Program-made: the position numbers and the translations under genes
Part shown: one piece after another, positions 39,301-50,555 of the stretch
How positions within the stretch are numbered: position 1 is the first letter of the stretch
Layout of the letters: every line of letters starts with the position of its first letter
Source: Homalodisca vitripennis
Taxonomy: Eukaryota > Arthropoda > Insecta > Hemiptera > Cicadellidae
Direction: 5' to 3'
DNA length: 64,000 nucleotides
Assembly: GCF_021130785.1 (NCBI RefSeq)
Contig: NC_060207.1
Location: 186,001 to 250,000, forward strand
The notes under the pieces: model-generated
Database searches by the model: none
Told to the model about the DNA's origin: nothing
The model's input: the letters and a program-made list of their open reading frames with translations, nothing else

Positions 39301-42300
39301 ATAATTTGGACTTTGTCGAAAAATCACCAAGAGACATTTTAGGCCAGGACAAGTGTCCTCTTGCCCGAGACGTGGGCCATTCTCGGTTTTTCCGCACTTT
39401 TGCAAACCGATATGCACCTCGGCCGACCGGAATTTTCGGGTGTCGAGTTGTGTTCGGCGGCCTGTCAAAAAAAAAACCCGTCGATAGATTTTTGAATTTA
39501 TACTTTTAAAACACGCCCAAGATTCCATTCTAGTCGACTGCAAAGTTTCATAAACTTTTATCGAGCCGTTTTCGAGAAAATTCATGTTTTACCAAACCGA
39601 TATGCACTTTTGAGAAGGGTCCCCCCTTTGGTGTCAAAATCGAAAATTTTCAAAGTCCCGTAACTTTTTTATTTTAAATCTTAAAAATCAAACTCCTACT
39701 TTAAAATGTAGGTAACACGGTCTATTTTATTTTATCATTCGACAACTTTCTTCTAAAACTTCGTTTTATACCTTTTTTTCACATCCGAAGCAAACCGATA
39801 TGAACCTCCGGAAATTTTTCTAAGTCCCAAAAATTTTCTAAGTCCCGTAACTGGATAATTTGGACTTTGTCGAAAAATCACCAAGAGACATTTTAGGCCA
39901 GGACAAGTGTCCTCTTGCCCGAGACGTGGGCCATTCTCGGTTTTTCCGCACTTTTGCAAACCGATATGCACCTCGGCCGACCGGAATTTTCGGGTGTCGA
40001 GTTGTGTTCGGCGGCCTGTCAAAAAAAAACCCGTCGATAGATTTTTGAATTTATACTTTTAAAACACGCCCAAGATTCCATTCTAGTCGACTGCAAAGTT
40101 TCATAAACTTTTATCGAGCCGTTTTCGAGAAAATTCATGTTTTACCAAACCGATATGCACTTTTGAGAAGGGTCCCCCCTTTGGTGTCAAAATCGAAAAT
40201 TTTCAAAGTCCCGTAACTTTTTTATTTTAAATCTTAAAAATCAAACTCCTACTTTAAAATGTAGGTAACACGGTCTATTTTATTTTATCATTCGACAACT
40301 TTCTTCTAAAACTTCGTTTTATACCTTTTTTTCACATCCGAAGCAAACCGATATGAACCTCCGGAAATTTTTCTAAGTCCCAAAAATTTTCTAAGTCCCG
40401 TAACTGGATAATTTGGACTTTGTCGAAAAATCACCAAGAGACATTTTAGGCCAGGACAAGTGTCCTCTTGCCCGAGACGTGGGCCATTCTCGGTTTTTCC
40501 GCACTTTTGCAAACCGATATGCACCTCGGCCGACCGGAATTTTCGGGTGTCGAGTTGTGTTCGGCGGCCTGTCAAAAAAAAACCCGTCGATAGATTTTTG
40601 AATTTATACTTTTAAAACACGCCCAAGATTCCATTCTAGTCGACTGCAAAGTTTCATAAACTTTTATCGAGCCGTTTTCGAGAAAATTCATGTTTTACCA
40701 AACCGATATGCACTTTTGAGAAGGGTCCCCCCTTTGGTGTCAAAATCGAAAATTTTCAAAGTCCCGTAACTTTTTTATTTTAAATCTTAAAAATCAAACT
40801 CCTACTTTAAAATGTAGGTAACACGGTCTATTTTATTTTATCATTCGACAACTTTCTTCTAAAACTTCGTTTTATACCTTTTTTTCACATCCGAAGCAAA
40901 CCGATATGAACCTCCGGAAATTTTTCTAAGTCCCAAAAATTTTCTAAGTCCCGTAACTGGATAATTTGGACTTTGTCGAAAAATCACCAAGAGACATTTT
41001 AGGCCAGGACAAGTGTCCTCTTGCCCGAGACGTGGGCCATTCTCGGTTTTTCCGCACTTTTGCAAACCGATATGCACCTCGGCCGACCGGAATTTTCGGG
41101 TGTCGAGTTGTGTTCGGCGGCCTGTCAAAAAAAAACCCGTCGATAGATTTTTGAATTTATACTTTTTAAAACACGCCCAAGATTCCATTCTAGTCGACTG
41201 CAAAGTTTCATAAACTTTTATCGAGCCGTTTTCGAGAAAATTCATGTTTTACCAAACCGATATGCACTTTTGAGAAGGGTCCCCCCTTTGGTGTCAAAAT
41301 CGAAAATTTTCAAAGTCCCGTAACTTTTTTATTTTAAATCTTAAAAATCAAACTCCTACTTTAAAATGTAGGTAACACGGTCTATTTTATTTTATCATTC
41401 GACAACTTTCTTCTAAAACTTCGTTTTATACCTTTTTTTCACATCCGAAGCAAACCGATATGAACCTCCGGAAATTTTTCTAAGTCCCAAAAATTTTCTA
41501 AGTCCCGTAACTGGATAATTTGGACTTTGTCGAAAAATCACCAAGAGACATTTTAGGCCAGGACAAGTGTCCTCTTGCCCGAGACGTGGGCCATTCTCGG
41601 TTTTTCCGCACTTTTGCAAACCGATATGCACCTCGGCCGACCGGAATTTTCGGGTGTCGAGTTGTGTTCGGCGGCCTGTCAAAAAAAAACCCGTCGATAG
41701 ATTTTTGAATTTATACTTTTAAAACACGCCCAAGATTCCATTCTAGTCGACTGCAAAGTTTCATAAACTTTTATCGAGCCGTTTTCGAGAAAATTCATGT
41801 TTTACCAAACCGATATGCACTTTTGAGAAGGGTCCCCCCTTTGGTGTCAAAATCGAAAATTTTCAAAGTCCCGTAACTTTTTTATTTTAAATCTTAAAAA
41901 TCAAACTCCTACTTTAAAATGTAGGTAACACGGTCTATTTTATTTTATCATTCGACAACTTTCTTCTAAAACTTCGTTTTATACCTTTTTTTCACATCCG
42001 AAGCAAACCGATATGAACCTCCGGAAATTTTTCTAAGTCCCAAAAATTTTCTAAGTCCCGTAACTGGATAATTTGGACTTTGTCGAAAAATCACCAAGAG
42101 ACATTTTAGGCCAGGACAAGTGTCCTCTTGCCCGAGACGTGGGCCATTCTCGGTTTTTCCGCACTTTTGCAAACCGATATGCACCTCGGCCGACCGGAAT
42201 TTTCGGGTGTCGAGTTGTGTTCGGCGGCCTGTCAAAAAAAAAACCCGTCGATAGATTTTTGAATTTATACTTTTAAAACACGCCCAAGATTCCATTCTAG

Positions 42301-45300
42301 TCGACTGCAAAGTTTCATAAACTTTTATCGAGCCGTTTTCGAGAAAATTCATGTTTTACCAAACCGATATGCACTTTTGAGAAGGGTCCCCCCTTTGGTG
42401 TCAAAATCGAAAATTTTCAAAGTCCCGTAACTTTTTTATTTTAAATCTTAAAAATCAAACTCCTACTTTAAAATGTAGGTAACACGGTCTATTTTATTTT
42501 ATCATTCGACAACTTTCTTCTAAAACTTCGTTTTATACCTTTTTTTCACATCCGAAGCAAACCGATATGAACCTCCGGAAATTTTTCTAAGTCCCAAAAA
42601 TTTTCTAAGTCCCGTAACTGGATAATTTGGACTTTGTCGAAAAATCACCAAGAGACATTTTAGGCCAGGACAAGTGTCCTCTTGCCCGAGACGTGGGCCA
42701 TTCTCGGTTTTTCCGCACTTTTGCAAACCGATATGCACCTCGGCCGACCGGAATTTTCGGGTGTCGAGTTGTGTTCGGCGGCCTGTCAAAAAAAAACCCG
42801 TCGATAGATTTTTGAATTTATACTTTTAAAACACGCCCAAGATTCCATTCTAGTCGACTGCAAAGTTTCATAAACTTTTATCGAGCCGTTTTCGAGAAAA
42901 TTCATGTTTTACCAAACCGATATGCACTTTTGAGAAGGGTCCCCCCTTTGGTGTCAAAATCGAAAATTTTCAAAGTCCCGTAACTTTTTTATTTTAAATC
43001 TTAAAAATCAAACTCCTACTTTAAAATGTAGGTAACACGGTCTATTTTATTTTATCATTCGACAACTTTCTTCTAAAACTTCGTTTTATACCTTTTTTTC
43101 ACATCCGAAGCAAACCGATATGAACCTCCGGAAATTTTTCTAAGTCCCAAAAATTTTCTAAGTCCCGTAACTGGATAATTTGGACTTTGTCGAAAAATCA
43201 CCAAGAGACATTTTAGGCCAGGACAAGTGTCCTCTTGCCCGAGACGTGGGCCATTCTCGGTTTTTCCGCACTTTTGCAAACCGATATGCACCTCGGCCGA
43301 CCGGAATTTTCGGGTGTCGAGTTGTGTTCGGCGGCCTGTCAAAAAAAAAACCCGTCGATAGATTTTTGAATTTATACTTTTAAAACACGCCCAAGATTCC
43401 ATTCTAGTCGACTGCAAAGTTTCATAAACTTTTATCGAGCCGTTTTCGAGAAAATTCATGTTTTACCAAACCGATATGCACTTTTGAGAAGGGTCCCCCC
43501 TTTGGTGTCAAAATCGAAAATTTTCAAAGTCCCGTAACTTTTTTATTTTAAATCTTAAAAATCAAACTCCTACTTTAAAATGTAGGTAACACGGTCTATT
43601 TTATTTTATCATTCGACAACTTTCTTCTAAAACTTCGTTTTATACCTTTTTTTCACATCCGAAGCAAACCGATATGAACCTCCGGAAATTTTTCTAAGTC
43701 CCAAAAATTTTCTAAGTCCCGTAACTGGATAATTTGGACTTTGTCGAAAAATCACCAAGAGACATTTTAGGCCAGGACAAGTGTCCTCTTGCCCGAGACG
43801 TGGGCCATTCTCGGTTTTTCCGCACTTTTGCAAACCGATATGCACCTCGGCCGACCGGAATTTTCGGGTGTCGAGTTGTGTTCGGCGGCCTGTCAAAAAA
43901 AAACCCGTCGATAGATTTTTGAATTTATACTTTTAAAACACGCCCAAGATTCCATTCTAGTCGACTGCAAAGTTTCATAAACTTTTATCGAGCCGTTTTC
44001 GAGAAAATTCATGTTTTACCAAACCGATATGCACTTTTGAGAAGGGTCCCCCCTTTGGTGTCAAAATCGAAAATTTTCAAAGTCCCGTAACTTTTTTATT
44101 TTAAATCTTAAAAATCAAACTCCTACTTTAAAATGTAGGTAACACGGTCTATTTTATTTTATCATTCGACAACTTTCTTCTAAAACTTCGTTTTATACCT
44201 TTTTTTCACATCCGAAGCAAACCGATATGAACCTCCGGAAATTTTTCTAAGTCCCAAAAATTTTCTAAGTCCCGTAACTGGATAATTTGGACTTTGTCGA
44301 AAAATCACCAAGAGACATTTTAGGCCAGGACAAGTGTCCTCTTGCCCGAGACGTGGGCCATTCTCGGTTTTTCCGCACTTTTGCAAACCGATATGCACCT
44401 CGGCCGACCGGAATTTTCGGGTGTCGAGTTGTGTTCGGCGGCCTGTCAAAAAAAAAACCCGTCGATAGATTTTTGAATTTATACTTTTAAAACACGCCCA
44501 AGATTCCATTCTAGTCGACTGCAAAGTTTCATAAACTTTTATCGAGCCGTTTTCGAGAAAATTCATGTTTTACCAAACCGATATGCACTTTTGAGAAGGG
44601 TCCCCCCTTTGGTGTCAAAATCGAAAATTTTCAAAGTCCCGTAACTTTTTTATTTTAAATCTTAAAAATCAAACTCCTACTTTAAAATGTAGGTAACACG
44701 GTCTATTTTATTTTATCATTCGACAACTTTCTTCTAAAACTTCGTTTTATACCTTTTTTTCACATCCGAAGCAAACCGATATGAACCTCCGGAAATTTTT
44801 CTAAGTCCCAAAAATTTTCTAAGTCCCGTAACTGGATAATTTGGACTTTGTCGAAAAATCACCAAGAGACATTTTAGGCCAGGACAAGTGTCCTCTTGCC
44901 CGAGACGTGGGCCATTCTCGGTTTTTCCGCACTTTTGCAAACCGATATGCACCTCGGCCGACCGGAATTTTCGGGTGTCGAGTTGTGTTCGGCGGCCTGT
45001 CAAAAAAAAACCCGTCGATAGATTTTTGAATTTATACTTTTAAAACACGCCCAAGATTCCATTCTAGTCGACTGCAAAGTTTCATAAACTTTTATCGAGC
45101 CGTTTTCGAGAAAATTCATGTTTTACCAAACCGATATGCACTTTTGAGAAGGGTCCCCCCTTTGGTGTCAAAATCGAAAATTTTCAAAGTCCCGTAACTT
45201 TTTTATTTTAAATCTTAAAAATCAAACTCCTACTTTAAAATGTAGGTAACACGGTCTATTTTATTTTATCATTCGACAACTTTCTTCTAAAACTTCGTTT

Positions 45301-45890
45301 TATACCTTTTTTTCACATCCGAAGCAAACCGATATGAACCTCCGGAAATTTTTCTAAGTCCCAAAAATTTTCTAAGTCCCGTAACTGGATAATTTGGACT
45401 TTGTCGAAAAATCACCAAGAGACATTTTAGGCCAGGACAAGTGTCCTCTTGCCCGAGACGTGGGCCATTCTCGGTTTTTCCGCACTTTTGCAAACCGATA
45501 TGCACCTCGGCCGACCGGAATTTTCGGGTGTCGAGTTGTGTTCGGCGGCCTGTCAAAAAAAAACCCGTCGATAGATTTTTGAATTTATACTTTTAAAACA
45601 CGCCCAAGATTCCATTCTAGTCGACTGCAAAGTTTCATAAACTTTTATCGAGCCGTTTTCGAGAAAATTCATGTTTTACCAAACCGATATGCACTTTTGA
45701 GAAGGGTCCCCCCTTTGGTGTCAAAATCGAAAATTTTCAAAGTCCCGTAACTTTTTTATTTTAAATCTTAAAAATCAAACTCCTACTTTAAAATGTAGGT
45801 AACACGGTCTATTTTATTTTATCATTCGACAACTTTCTTCTAAAACTTCGTTTTATACCTTTTTTTCACATCCGAAGCAAACCGATATGA
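27380..45890 (+). repeat. 553-bp satellite array, about 33.4 tandem copies
   Basis: A head-to-tail array of 18.5 kb with a monomer of 553 or 554 bp. Monomers are almost identical. Variants I could see: an A9/A10 homopolymer (about a third of copies have A10); an A-to-G change at 34603, 35156, 35710, 36263 and 37370; one extra T near 33298; a 5-bp insertion near 33597; and one extra T near 41165. Each monomer holds three copies of AAACCGATATG (for example 27414, 27612, 27778) spaced 198, 166 and 189 bp, and two copies of an AAAATTTTCWAAGTCCCGTAACT-like segment, so it is a composite. Frames of 62-128 codons recur in every monomer but look like by-products. The array starts beside the (C15A) minisatellite and stops at a Jockey-like insertion. 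Confidence 0.98.
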
Positions 45891-48450
45891 CCGGCAACTC
45901 CAGAACATCCGACGCAGCGGAGGCTCGGCGATCCTAGTGCATCGACGAGTGACTCACCGTCTCCTGGCAGCAGTCCCTGCCCCAGGAATCGAGATGACTC
46001 GGGTTGCCGTCCAGTACAGTGGAACTGAACTGGAGATCGCCTCTGTATACAACCCGCCTCAGAGGACCATCCAGCCACGCTGCCTCGATGCCCAAGGCAC
46101 CAACACACTCCAAGTACTGAGTCCCGAAGAACCAACACACTACAGTTACAACGGACGTCATCTTCCAGACATACTGGACATCGGTCTAGCTGGCTCACTT
46201 GCCGGCCACATCGAGGTTTTCGCGGTGTCCGATCTTTCATCGGATCATGTGCCAGTTGTCTTTGACCTGCCAGACGACGGAGCTATAGCCTATCCACCGG
46301 CTCGCTCCACCAAAGTCAACTGGCACAAATACGCGAACTACCTCGCCAACAGGCATCGACCGCCACCAACACCTGCCGAGTCACCGGACCAGCTAGACCG
46401 ACAAGTACTCGACCTGACGACCACCCTCCAGGAAGCTGTGACAGCCTCGTCATCACCTCTCTCCAGGCCGGACATCGCACCACCTCTACCTGAGGATTTG
46501 AGAGAGGAGATACGTCTTCGACGCAGACTGCGAAGGGAGTATCAGCAGTCCCGTTGTCCCCACGCCAAGCAGACCTTCAACCGCCAGGCCAGGAGGTGCT
46601 CGCGTCTCCTGGCAGAACATAGAGCGGCAGCGTGGGATGACTTCGTGGAGCACCAAGCTGACGGTGGTGTCGGCGGTATCTGGAAACTCTCCAGAGCCCT
46701 CCGAGGGGAGAAGAAGACGAGGCGGCCTCTTCACGGCCAGCGTGGTATCGTCTACTCCCCTGGAGACCGAGCGGAAGCCTTCGCCGACACCATGGAAGAC
46801 CAATTCTCCCCACACGCAGACGTCTACGACGAGGACACCTGCGAGATGATCGAGGACTTCCTGGAAGACTACCAACCCGAAGATGACGGCCCGTTGCCAC
46901 TTGTGACTACTCACGAAGTGCAGGACCACCTTCGCCGCCTTCGCCCGAAGAAGGCCCCTGGCCCGGACTCCTTGGGGACTCCAGCATTGAAAAATCTGCC
47001 GGCTTGGGTGATTATCACGATCACCTGCATCTTTAACTCATGTTTACGCCTGGCCTACTTCCCGACCACCTGGAAGGATGCCAAGGTGATCTTGATTCCC
47101 AAGCCCGGCAAGGACCCTCTCTTCCCGGAGAATCACAGGCCAATCTCTCTCCTGCCTGTGCTCTCCAAGATCCTGGAGAGGATCGTCCTGGCAAGGTTCC
47201 CCGAGGAGTTCTTCACGTCTATCAGGACTGAACAGTTCGGATTCCGCTCTGGACACTCCACCACTCTACAGCTCCGCAGAGTATTAAATACCATCACTGG
47301 AGCCATGGAGAGGAAGCACCACTCCACTTCGGTCCTGATAGACGTGAGCAAAGCCTTCGACAAGGTATGGCATGAGGGACTGCTCTTCAAACTCACAGAG
47401 TCCCCGTTGCCTGGCAGGATCTTCAAGCTACTCCGAAGTTATCTCCACCTCCGGACCTTCAGCGTCAGCGTTGACCGATCCACCTCCACGACCCGCCCAG
47501 TGACATCTGGTGTGCCACAGGGATCGGTTCTCGGCCCGATCCTGTACCTGTGGTACACAAATGACTTTCCGGTCGCTCCGAGAGTGCAGCTGTCCCTGTA
47601 CGCGGACGATGCGCTCCTCACGACCACGTCTGCCAACCTGAGGATGGCTGGATTCTACATCCAGCGGCAGCTGCACCTACTGGAGCCCTGGTTGACCAAG
47701 TGGAGGATTAAGGTCAACGTTGACAAGTGCGAGGCGATAAACTTCACCAGGACAAGGAGACAAGCTGACGGACGACACCTGTCACTCAACGGGGACTACA
47801 TCCCTTGGAAGACGACAGTTAAGTACCTGGAGGTACTTCTGGACTCCAAGCTGACGTTCACTCCCCACGTCAAGAGGACCTGCGGCCAAGCGAGGAAGGG
47901 CATCAGCAGCATCGGCCCCCTGCTCAACTCCACGAAGCTACCGACCAGGACGAAAGTCCTGCTCTACACGGCTCTAATACGACCAGTGCTCACATACGCG
48001 GCCCCAGCATGGTACTATCTCACCTGCAAGTCCGCACGGAGACAGCTGCTCGCAGTCCAGAGCGTCTGCCTCCGGCGGGCCACTGGGTCGCCCTGGTTCG
48101 TGAGGAACACCGTGGTCAGGGCTTCGTCCAACGTCCCTACCATCAGGAGCTTCGTGGACGGACTAACATCTAGACTAGAAGAAACCGCAGCATCTTCACC
48201 ATGGGAACATCTACTTCAGCTCAGTGCCCAGGAGGTCCCCCAACTTCGTCTTCCAATGGAAGACTGACACACATCGGTGACTACAACAACTACTACACTA
48301 CACTGCAACATTACAAAATACTGACAAGTAGCGAGAGCTACTAGGGCTTTGACCCTTGCAGACACTAAGTAAAAGCCAAATCGGCAGAGGCTTAGAAAGA
48401 CGTGGGGGAACAACCTCCCACAGCCACAGTACAGTCAGTCAGTCAGTCAA
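45891..48450 (+). mobile_element. 5'-truncated Jockey-like LINE inserted in the satellite
   Basis: Satellite sequence breaks off at about 45890 after ACCGATATGA and resumes at about 48450. In between is a GC-rich element with one long EN-RT frame, a 180-bp 3' UTR and an (AGTC)n tail at 48431-48450. About 84 bp of the satellite monomer is missing between the two flanks, so the insertion involved a deletion or the flanks come from different monomers. No clean target duplication is seen. Confidence 0.9.
45892..48267 (+). CDS. Jockey-like ORF2, partial: endonuclease remnant plus intact reverse transcriptase
   Basis: An uninterrupted frame of about 790 codons. The first in-frame ATG is at 45994 and the frame runs back into satellite, so the true N-terminus is lost. 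Numbering from 45937: an endonuclease remnant (GGSAILV just upstream, VYNPP near 38, SPEEPTHYSYNGR near 62, SSDHVPVVF near 101), a Jockey-type linker, then RT with KKAPGPDSLG (~340), RPISLLPVLSKILE (~403), LIDVSKAFDKVWH (~467), GVPQGSVLGPILY (~525) and YADD (555-558), and a C-terminal domain to 776. The central endonuclease part, including the GDLNAKH-type catalytic block, is deleted in frame. RT motifs are intact, which suggests a relatively recent copy. GC content is far above the neighbourhood. Confidence 0.9.
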   Translation, partial: RQLQNIRRSGGSAILVHRRVTHRLLAAVPAPGIEMTRVAVQYSGTELEIASVYNPPQRTIQPRCLDAQGTNTLQVLSPEEPTHYSYNGRHLPDILDIGLAGSLAGHIEVFAVSDLSSDHVPVVFDLPDDGAIAYPPARSTKVNWHKYANYLANRHRPPPTPAESPDQLDRQVLDLTTTLQEAVTASSSPLSRPDIAPPLPEDLREEIRLRRRLRREYQQSRCPHAKQTFNRQARRCSRLLAEHRAAAWDDFVEHQADGGVGGIWKLSRALRGEKKTRRPLHGQRGIVYSPGDRAEAFADTMEDQFSPHADVYDEDTCEMIEDFLEDYQPEDDGPLPLVTTHEVQDHLRRLRPKKAPGPDSLGTPALKNLPAWVIITITCIFNSCLRLAYFPTTWKDAKVILIPKPGKDPLFPENHRPISLLPVLSKILERIVLARFPEEFFTSIRTEQFGFRSGHSTTLQLRRVLNTITGAMERKHHSTSVLIDVSKAFDKVWHEGLLFKLTESPLPGRIFKLLRSYLHLRTFSVSVDRSTSTTRPVTSGVPQGSVLGPILYLWYTNDFPVAPRVQLSLYADDALLTTTSANLRMAGFYIQRQLHLLEPWLTKWRIKVNVDKCEAINFTRTRRQADGRHLSLNGDYIPWKTTVKYLEVLLDSKLTFTPHVKRTCGQARKGISSIGPLLNSTKLPTRTKVLLYTALIRPVLTYAAPAWYYLTCKSARRQLLAVQSVCLRRATGSPWFVRNTVVRASSNVPTIRSFVDGLTSRLEETAASSPWEHLLQLSAQEVPQLRLPMED

Positions 48451-49132
48451 GAGACATTTTAGGCCGGCAACAGTGTCCTCTTGCCCGAGACGTGGGCCAT
48501 TCTCCGTTTTTCCGCACTTTTGCAAACCGATATGAACCTCGACCGACCGAAATTTTCGTGTGTCGAGTTGCGTTCGGAAGGTTGTCAAAAAAAACCCGTC
48601 GATAGAATTTTAAATAAACACTTTTAAAACACGCGCTAGATTCCATTCTAGTCGACTGCAAAGTTTCATAAACTTTTATCGAGCGGTTTTCGAGAAAATT
48701 CCTGTTTTACCAAACCGATATGCACTTTTGAGAAGGGTCCCCCCTTTGGTGTCAAAATGGAAAATTTTCAAAGTCCCGTAACTTTTTTAATATTAATCTT
48801 AAAAAACAAACTCCTACTGTCCGATGTAGGTAACACGGTCTATTTTATTTTATCATTCGACAACTTTCTTCTAAAACTTTGTTTTATACCTTTTTTTCAC
48901 CTCCGAAGCAAACCGATATGAACCTTTGGAAATTTTTCTAAGTCCCGATTTTGCTTTGACCGGCCGTATCTCGGTAAATAAATTTTTTCGGCCAAACTGC
49001 AAGAGGCCGAATATGCTCAACAGATGCCCGCACACACCCCACATGGGTCATTTCGAGAAAATTCATGTTTTACCAAACCAATATGCACTTTTGAGAAGGG
49101 TCTCCCCTTTGGTGTCAAAATCGAAAATTTTC
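48451..49132 (+). repeat. Diverged satellite copies flanking the array
   Basis: About 1.2 monomer-equivalents that align with the 553-bp monomer but carry many substitutions (for example GGCCGGCAACAG where the array has GGCCAGGACAAG). From about 48947 to 49048 the sequence departs from the monomer, with a CCGGCCGTATCTCGGTAAA segment also found at 7.4 kb, then rejoins it at TTTCGAGAAAATTCATG. Homology ends at about 49132. It looks like an older form of the repeat not reached by homogenisation. Confidence 0.9.
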
Positions 49133-49133
49133 A

Positions 49134-49394
49134 CTATTTAAAGAATATGTTAGGTTTGTTGGTATAAATAAACATATTTATTATGATAAGATATTACCAT
49201 TACTCCTTTATTACTTGGGTATTGAATTTGATTTTAGTTTTAAACCTGAAACTTTTGATGACTTTATATTACATTTGGAGAAAAGAAATAAAGAAATTGG
49301 TTTTAAAAAATTATCTGTTCCCTTTAAATTAAATTCTCAAGATAGTTTGTCAATTTTAATTTTTTTTCTTTTTGGTTTAATTACAATACGGTAA
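49134..49394 (+). pseudogene. AT-rich ORF fragment without start codon (about 86 codons)
   Basis: An open frame beginning at the satellite edge and ending at TAA 49392-49394, with no in-frame ATG. The product is Phe, Leu, Ile and Lys-rich: it includes KEYVRFVGINKHIYYDKI, then FKPETFDDFILHLEKRNKEI and FKLNSQDSLSIL. Its amphipathic pattern is more protein-like than random AT-rich DNA. I do not recognise the family. Composition is like that of the small ORF at 493-798, and both lie within 100 bp of a perfect palindrome. It is probably the 3' end of a gene of an AT-rich element truncated at the satellite. Confidence 0.4.
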
Positions 49395-49406
49395 TAATTC
49401 TTACAT

Positions 49407-49450
49407 AAAATCATGATTATACATAATACATTATGTATAATCATGATTTT
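49407..49450. repeat. Perfect inverted repeat, 21-bp arms, 2-bp spacer
   Basis: The arms 49407-49427 and 49430-49450 are exact reverse complements around AC (49428-49429). It begins 13 bp after the stop codon of the AT-rich ORF fragment and ends about 20 bp before the truncated LINE on the reverse strand. It could be the terminal hairpin or end of the AT-rich element. Confidence 0.9.
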
Positions 49451-49469
49451 TACGTTTTTTGGTTTTACT

Positions 49470-50075
49470 TTATATTATTTTCCAGAAAATATAAGTACAT
49501 GCCAAAGTCATAATTCTAAGCCTACAAAATTGTTGTCTGCAAGACTCCTGGTATGATAATCCAGCTAATATTCTAATTGCTTTTTTCTGCCAGACAAAAA
49601 CGTTTTTTGCTGTACTGGAATTACACCACAGTCGAATGCCATAACACAAGTGGCTATGAAATAAGCCGTTGTACATCATTATAAGTGTTTCTAAGTTTAC
49701 ACAGTACCTACTTTAATTTTATTAGCAGAAAAATTACCCAAGATAATTTTTTACAGAGATTATCAATATGTACATTCCAGCTCAGTTTACTATCTAGATA
49801 GAAGCCAAGTAGTTTTACAGGTTTGAATAAACTACTGTATCATTAATCCAATGGTTTTTAAGTATGAATATTATATTTTTAGTTTTGTTTTCATTTATTA
49901 AAAGGCTATTTGCAAAATACCAAGCTTTAGCTTGTTCTAGGGATGTATTTAATTGCAACATTACATTGTGCAGTATTCCCATCTGCACTAATCAGTGTGG
50001 TGTCATCTGCATATAGTATAGATAGACAAGGTATATTTTTACACTAAAATCATTTAGTGATAGATTAGCACTATT
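49470..50075 (-). mobile_element. Old reverse-strand LINE, 3' half (RT YADD to C-terminus)
   Basis: On the reverse strand it encodes SLNDFSVKIYLVYL, then one frame over CLSILYADDTTLISADGN (about 50000), LGFYLDSKLSWNVHIDNL (about 49790), and GLFHSHLCYGIRLWCNSS with WQKKAIRILAGLSYQESC (49540-49660). There are several stops and frameshifts. The 3' end is cut at about 49470 next to the AT-rich palindrome. Its 5' half is at 63248-63900, displaced by a 13.2-kb nested insertion. Confidence 0.85.
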
Positions 50076-50143
50076 AATTAATTAATCATAATTTTTGAAC
50101 ACTCAATTAAACATTAGTTTAACATCATTTAAAAGGTAACAAA

Positions 50144-50408
50144 ATGTCCAGATACCCCTGCGGAGTATGCACCATAGGAGTGAAATACAAAGGAATCCTA
50201 TGTACAGGCCAGTGCAACAAGTGGTTTCACTCAAAATGTTTTAGTTGGACGGATAAAAAATTCAAAAATTTAACAACAACCGAAGTGGAATTCTGGAAAT
50301 GTGACTAATGCACTACCCTACCAGAAGAAAACACCAGACCTAACTTAGATGAAGTAAAAGCAAAAATTCAAAACATGAACGAATCAGAAGAAAACGACCT
50401 AGAAAACT
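50144..50408 (+). pseudogene. Copy B ORF1, N-terminal PHD-finger part
   Basis: The ATG at 50144 follows a short AT-rich leader. The first 56 codons spell a C4HC3 PHD finger: Cys6-Cys9, Cys20-Cys24, His29-Cys32, Cys53-Cys56, with Trp51 two residues before Cys53. A TAA replaces the codon between Cys53 and Cys56 (50306-50308). The frame continues to 50408, where copy A interrupts it. PHD fingers are known from ORF1 of CR1-like LINEs, where they may bind chromatin or nucleic acid. The ORF resumes in the same frame at 59154. Confidence 0.8.
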
Positions 50409-50555
50409 ACAGAACCCTTAAACGCAACAGTGCCGCTGAACATATAGCTCAATCAATTAAGAAGTCCAAAGCTCTTTGGGAGATTATCAATTCAGAAAAA
50501 CAAAACAAACTATCATGCAGTTCTTTATCGAGTTTAGAAATAGATGGCAAGATAG

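Noticed and set aside
27573..45582. Recurrent 62-, 67-, 89- and 128-codon frames in every satellite monomer
   Set aside because: They are repeated because the DNA is repeated. They overlap on both strands, change length with an A9/A10 slip, and have no family motif. No evidence of coding.
27380..45890. CRISPR-like or rDNA-like array
   Set aside because: The unit is a uniform 553-bp monomer without alternating unique spacers, and no rRNA sequence is present.
46486..46929. Reverse-strand frames inside the Jockey-like ORF
   Set aside because: Shadow frames in GC-rich coding sequence, without motifs.
45937..48267. GTG at 45937 as the start of the Jockey-like protein
   Set aside because: Non-AUG starts are not expected here. 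The frame is simply 5'-truncated and the first ATG is at 45994. The same applies to the GTG at 55890 and the TTG-type starts at 54811, 53099 and 59162.
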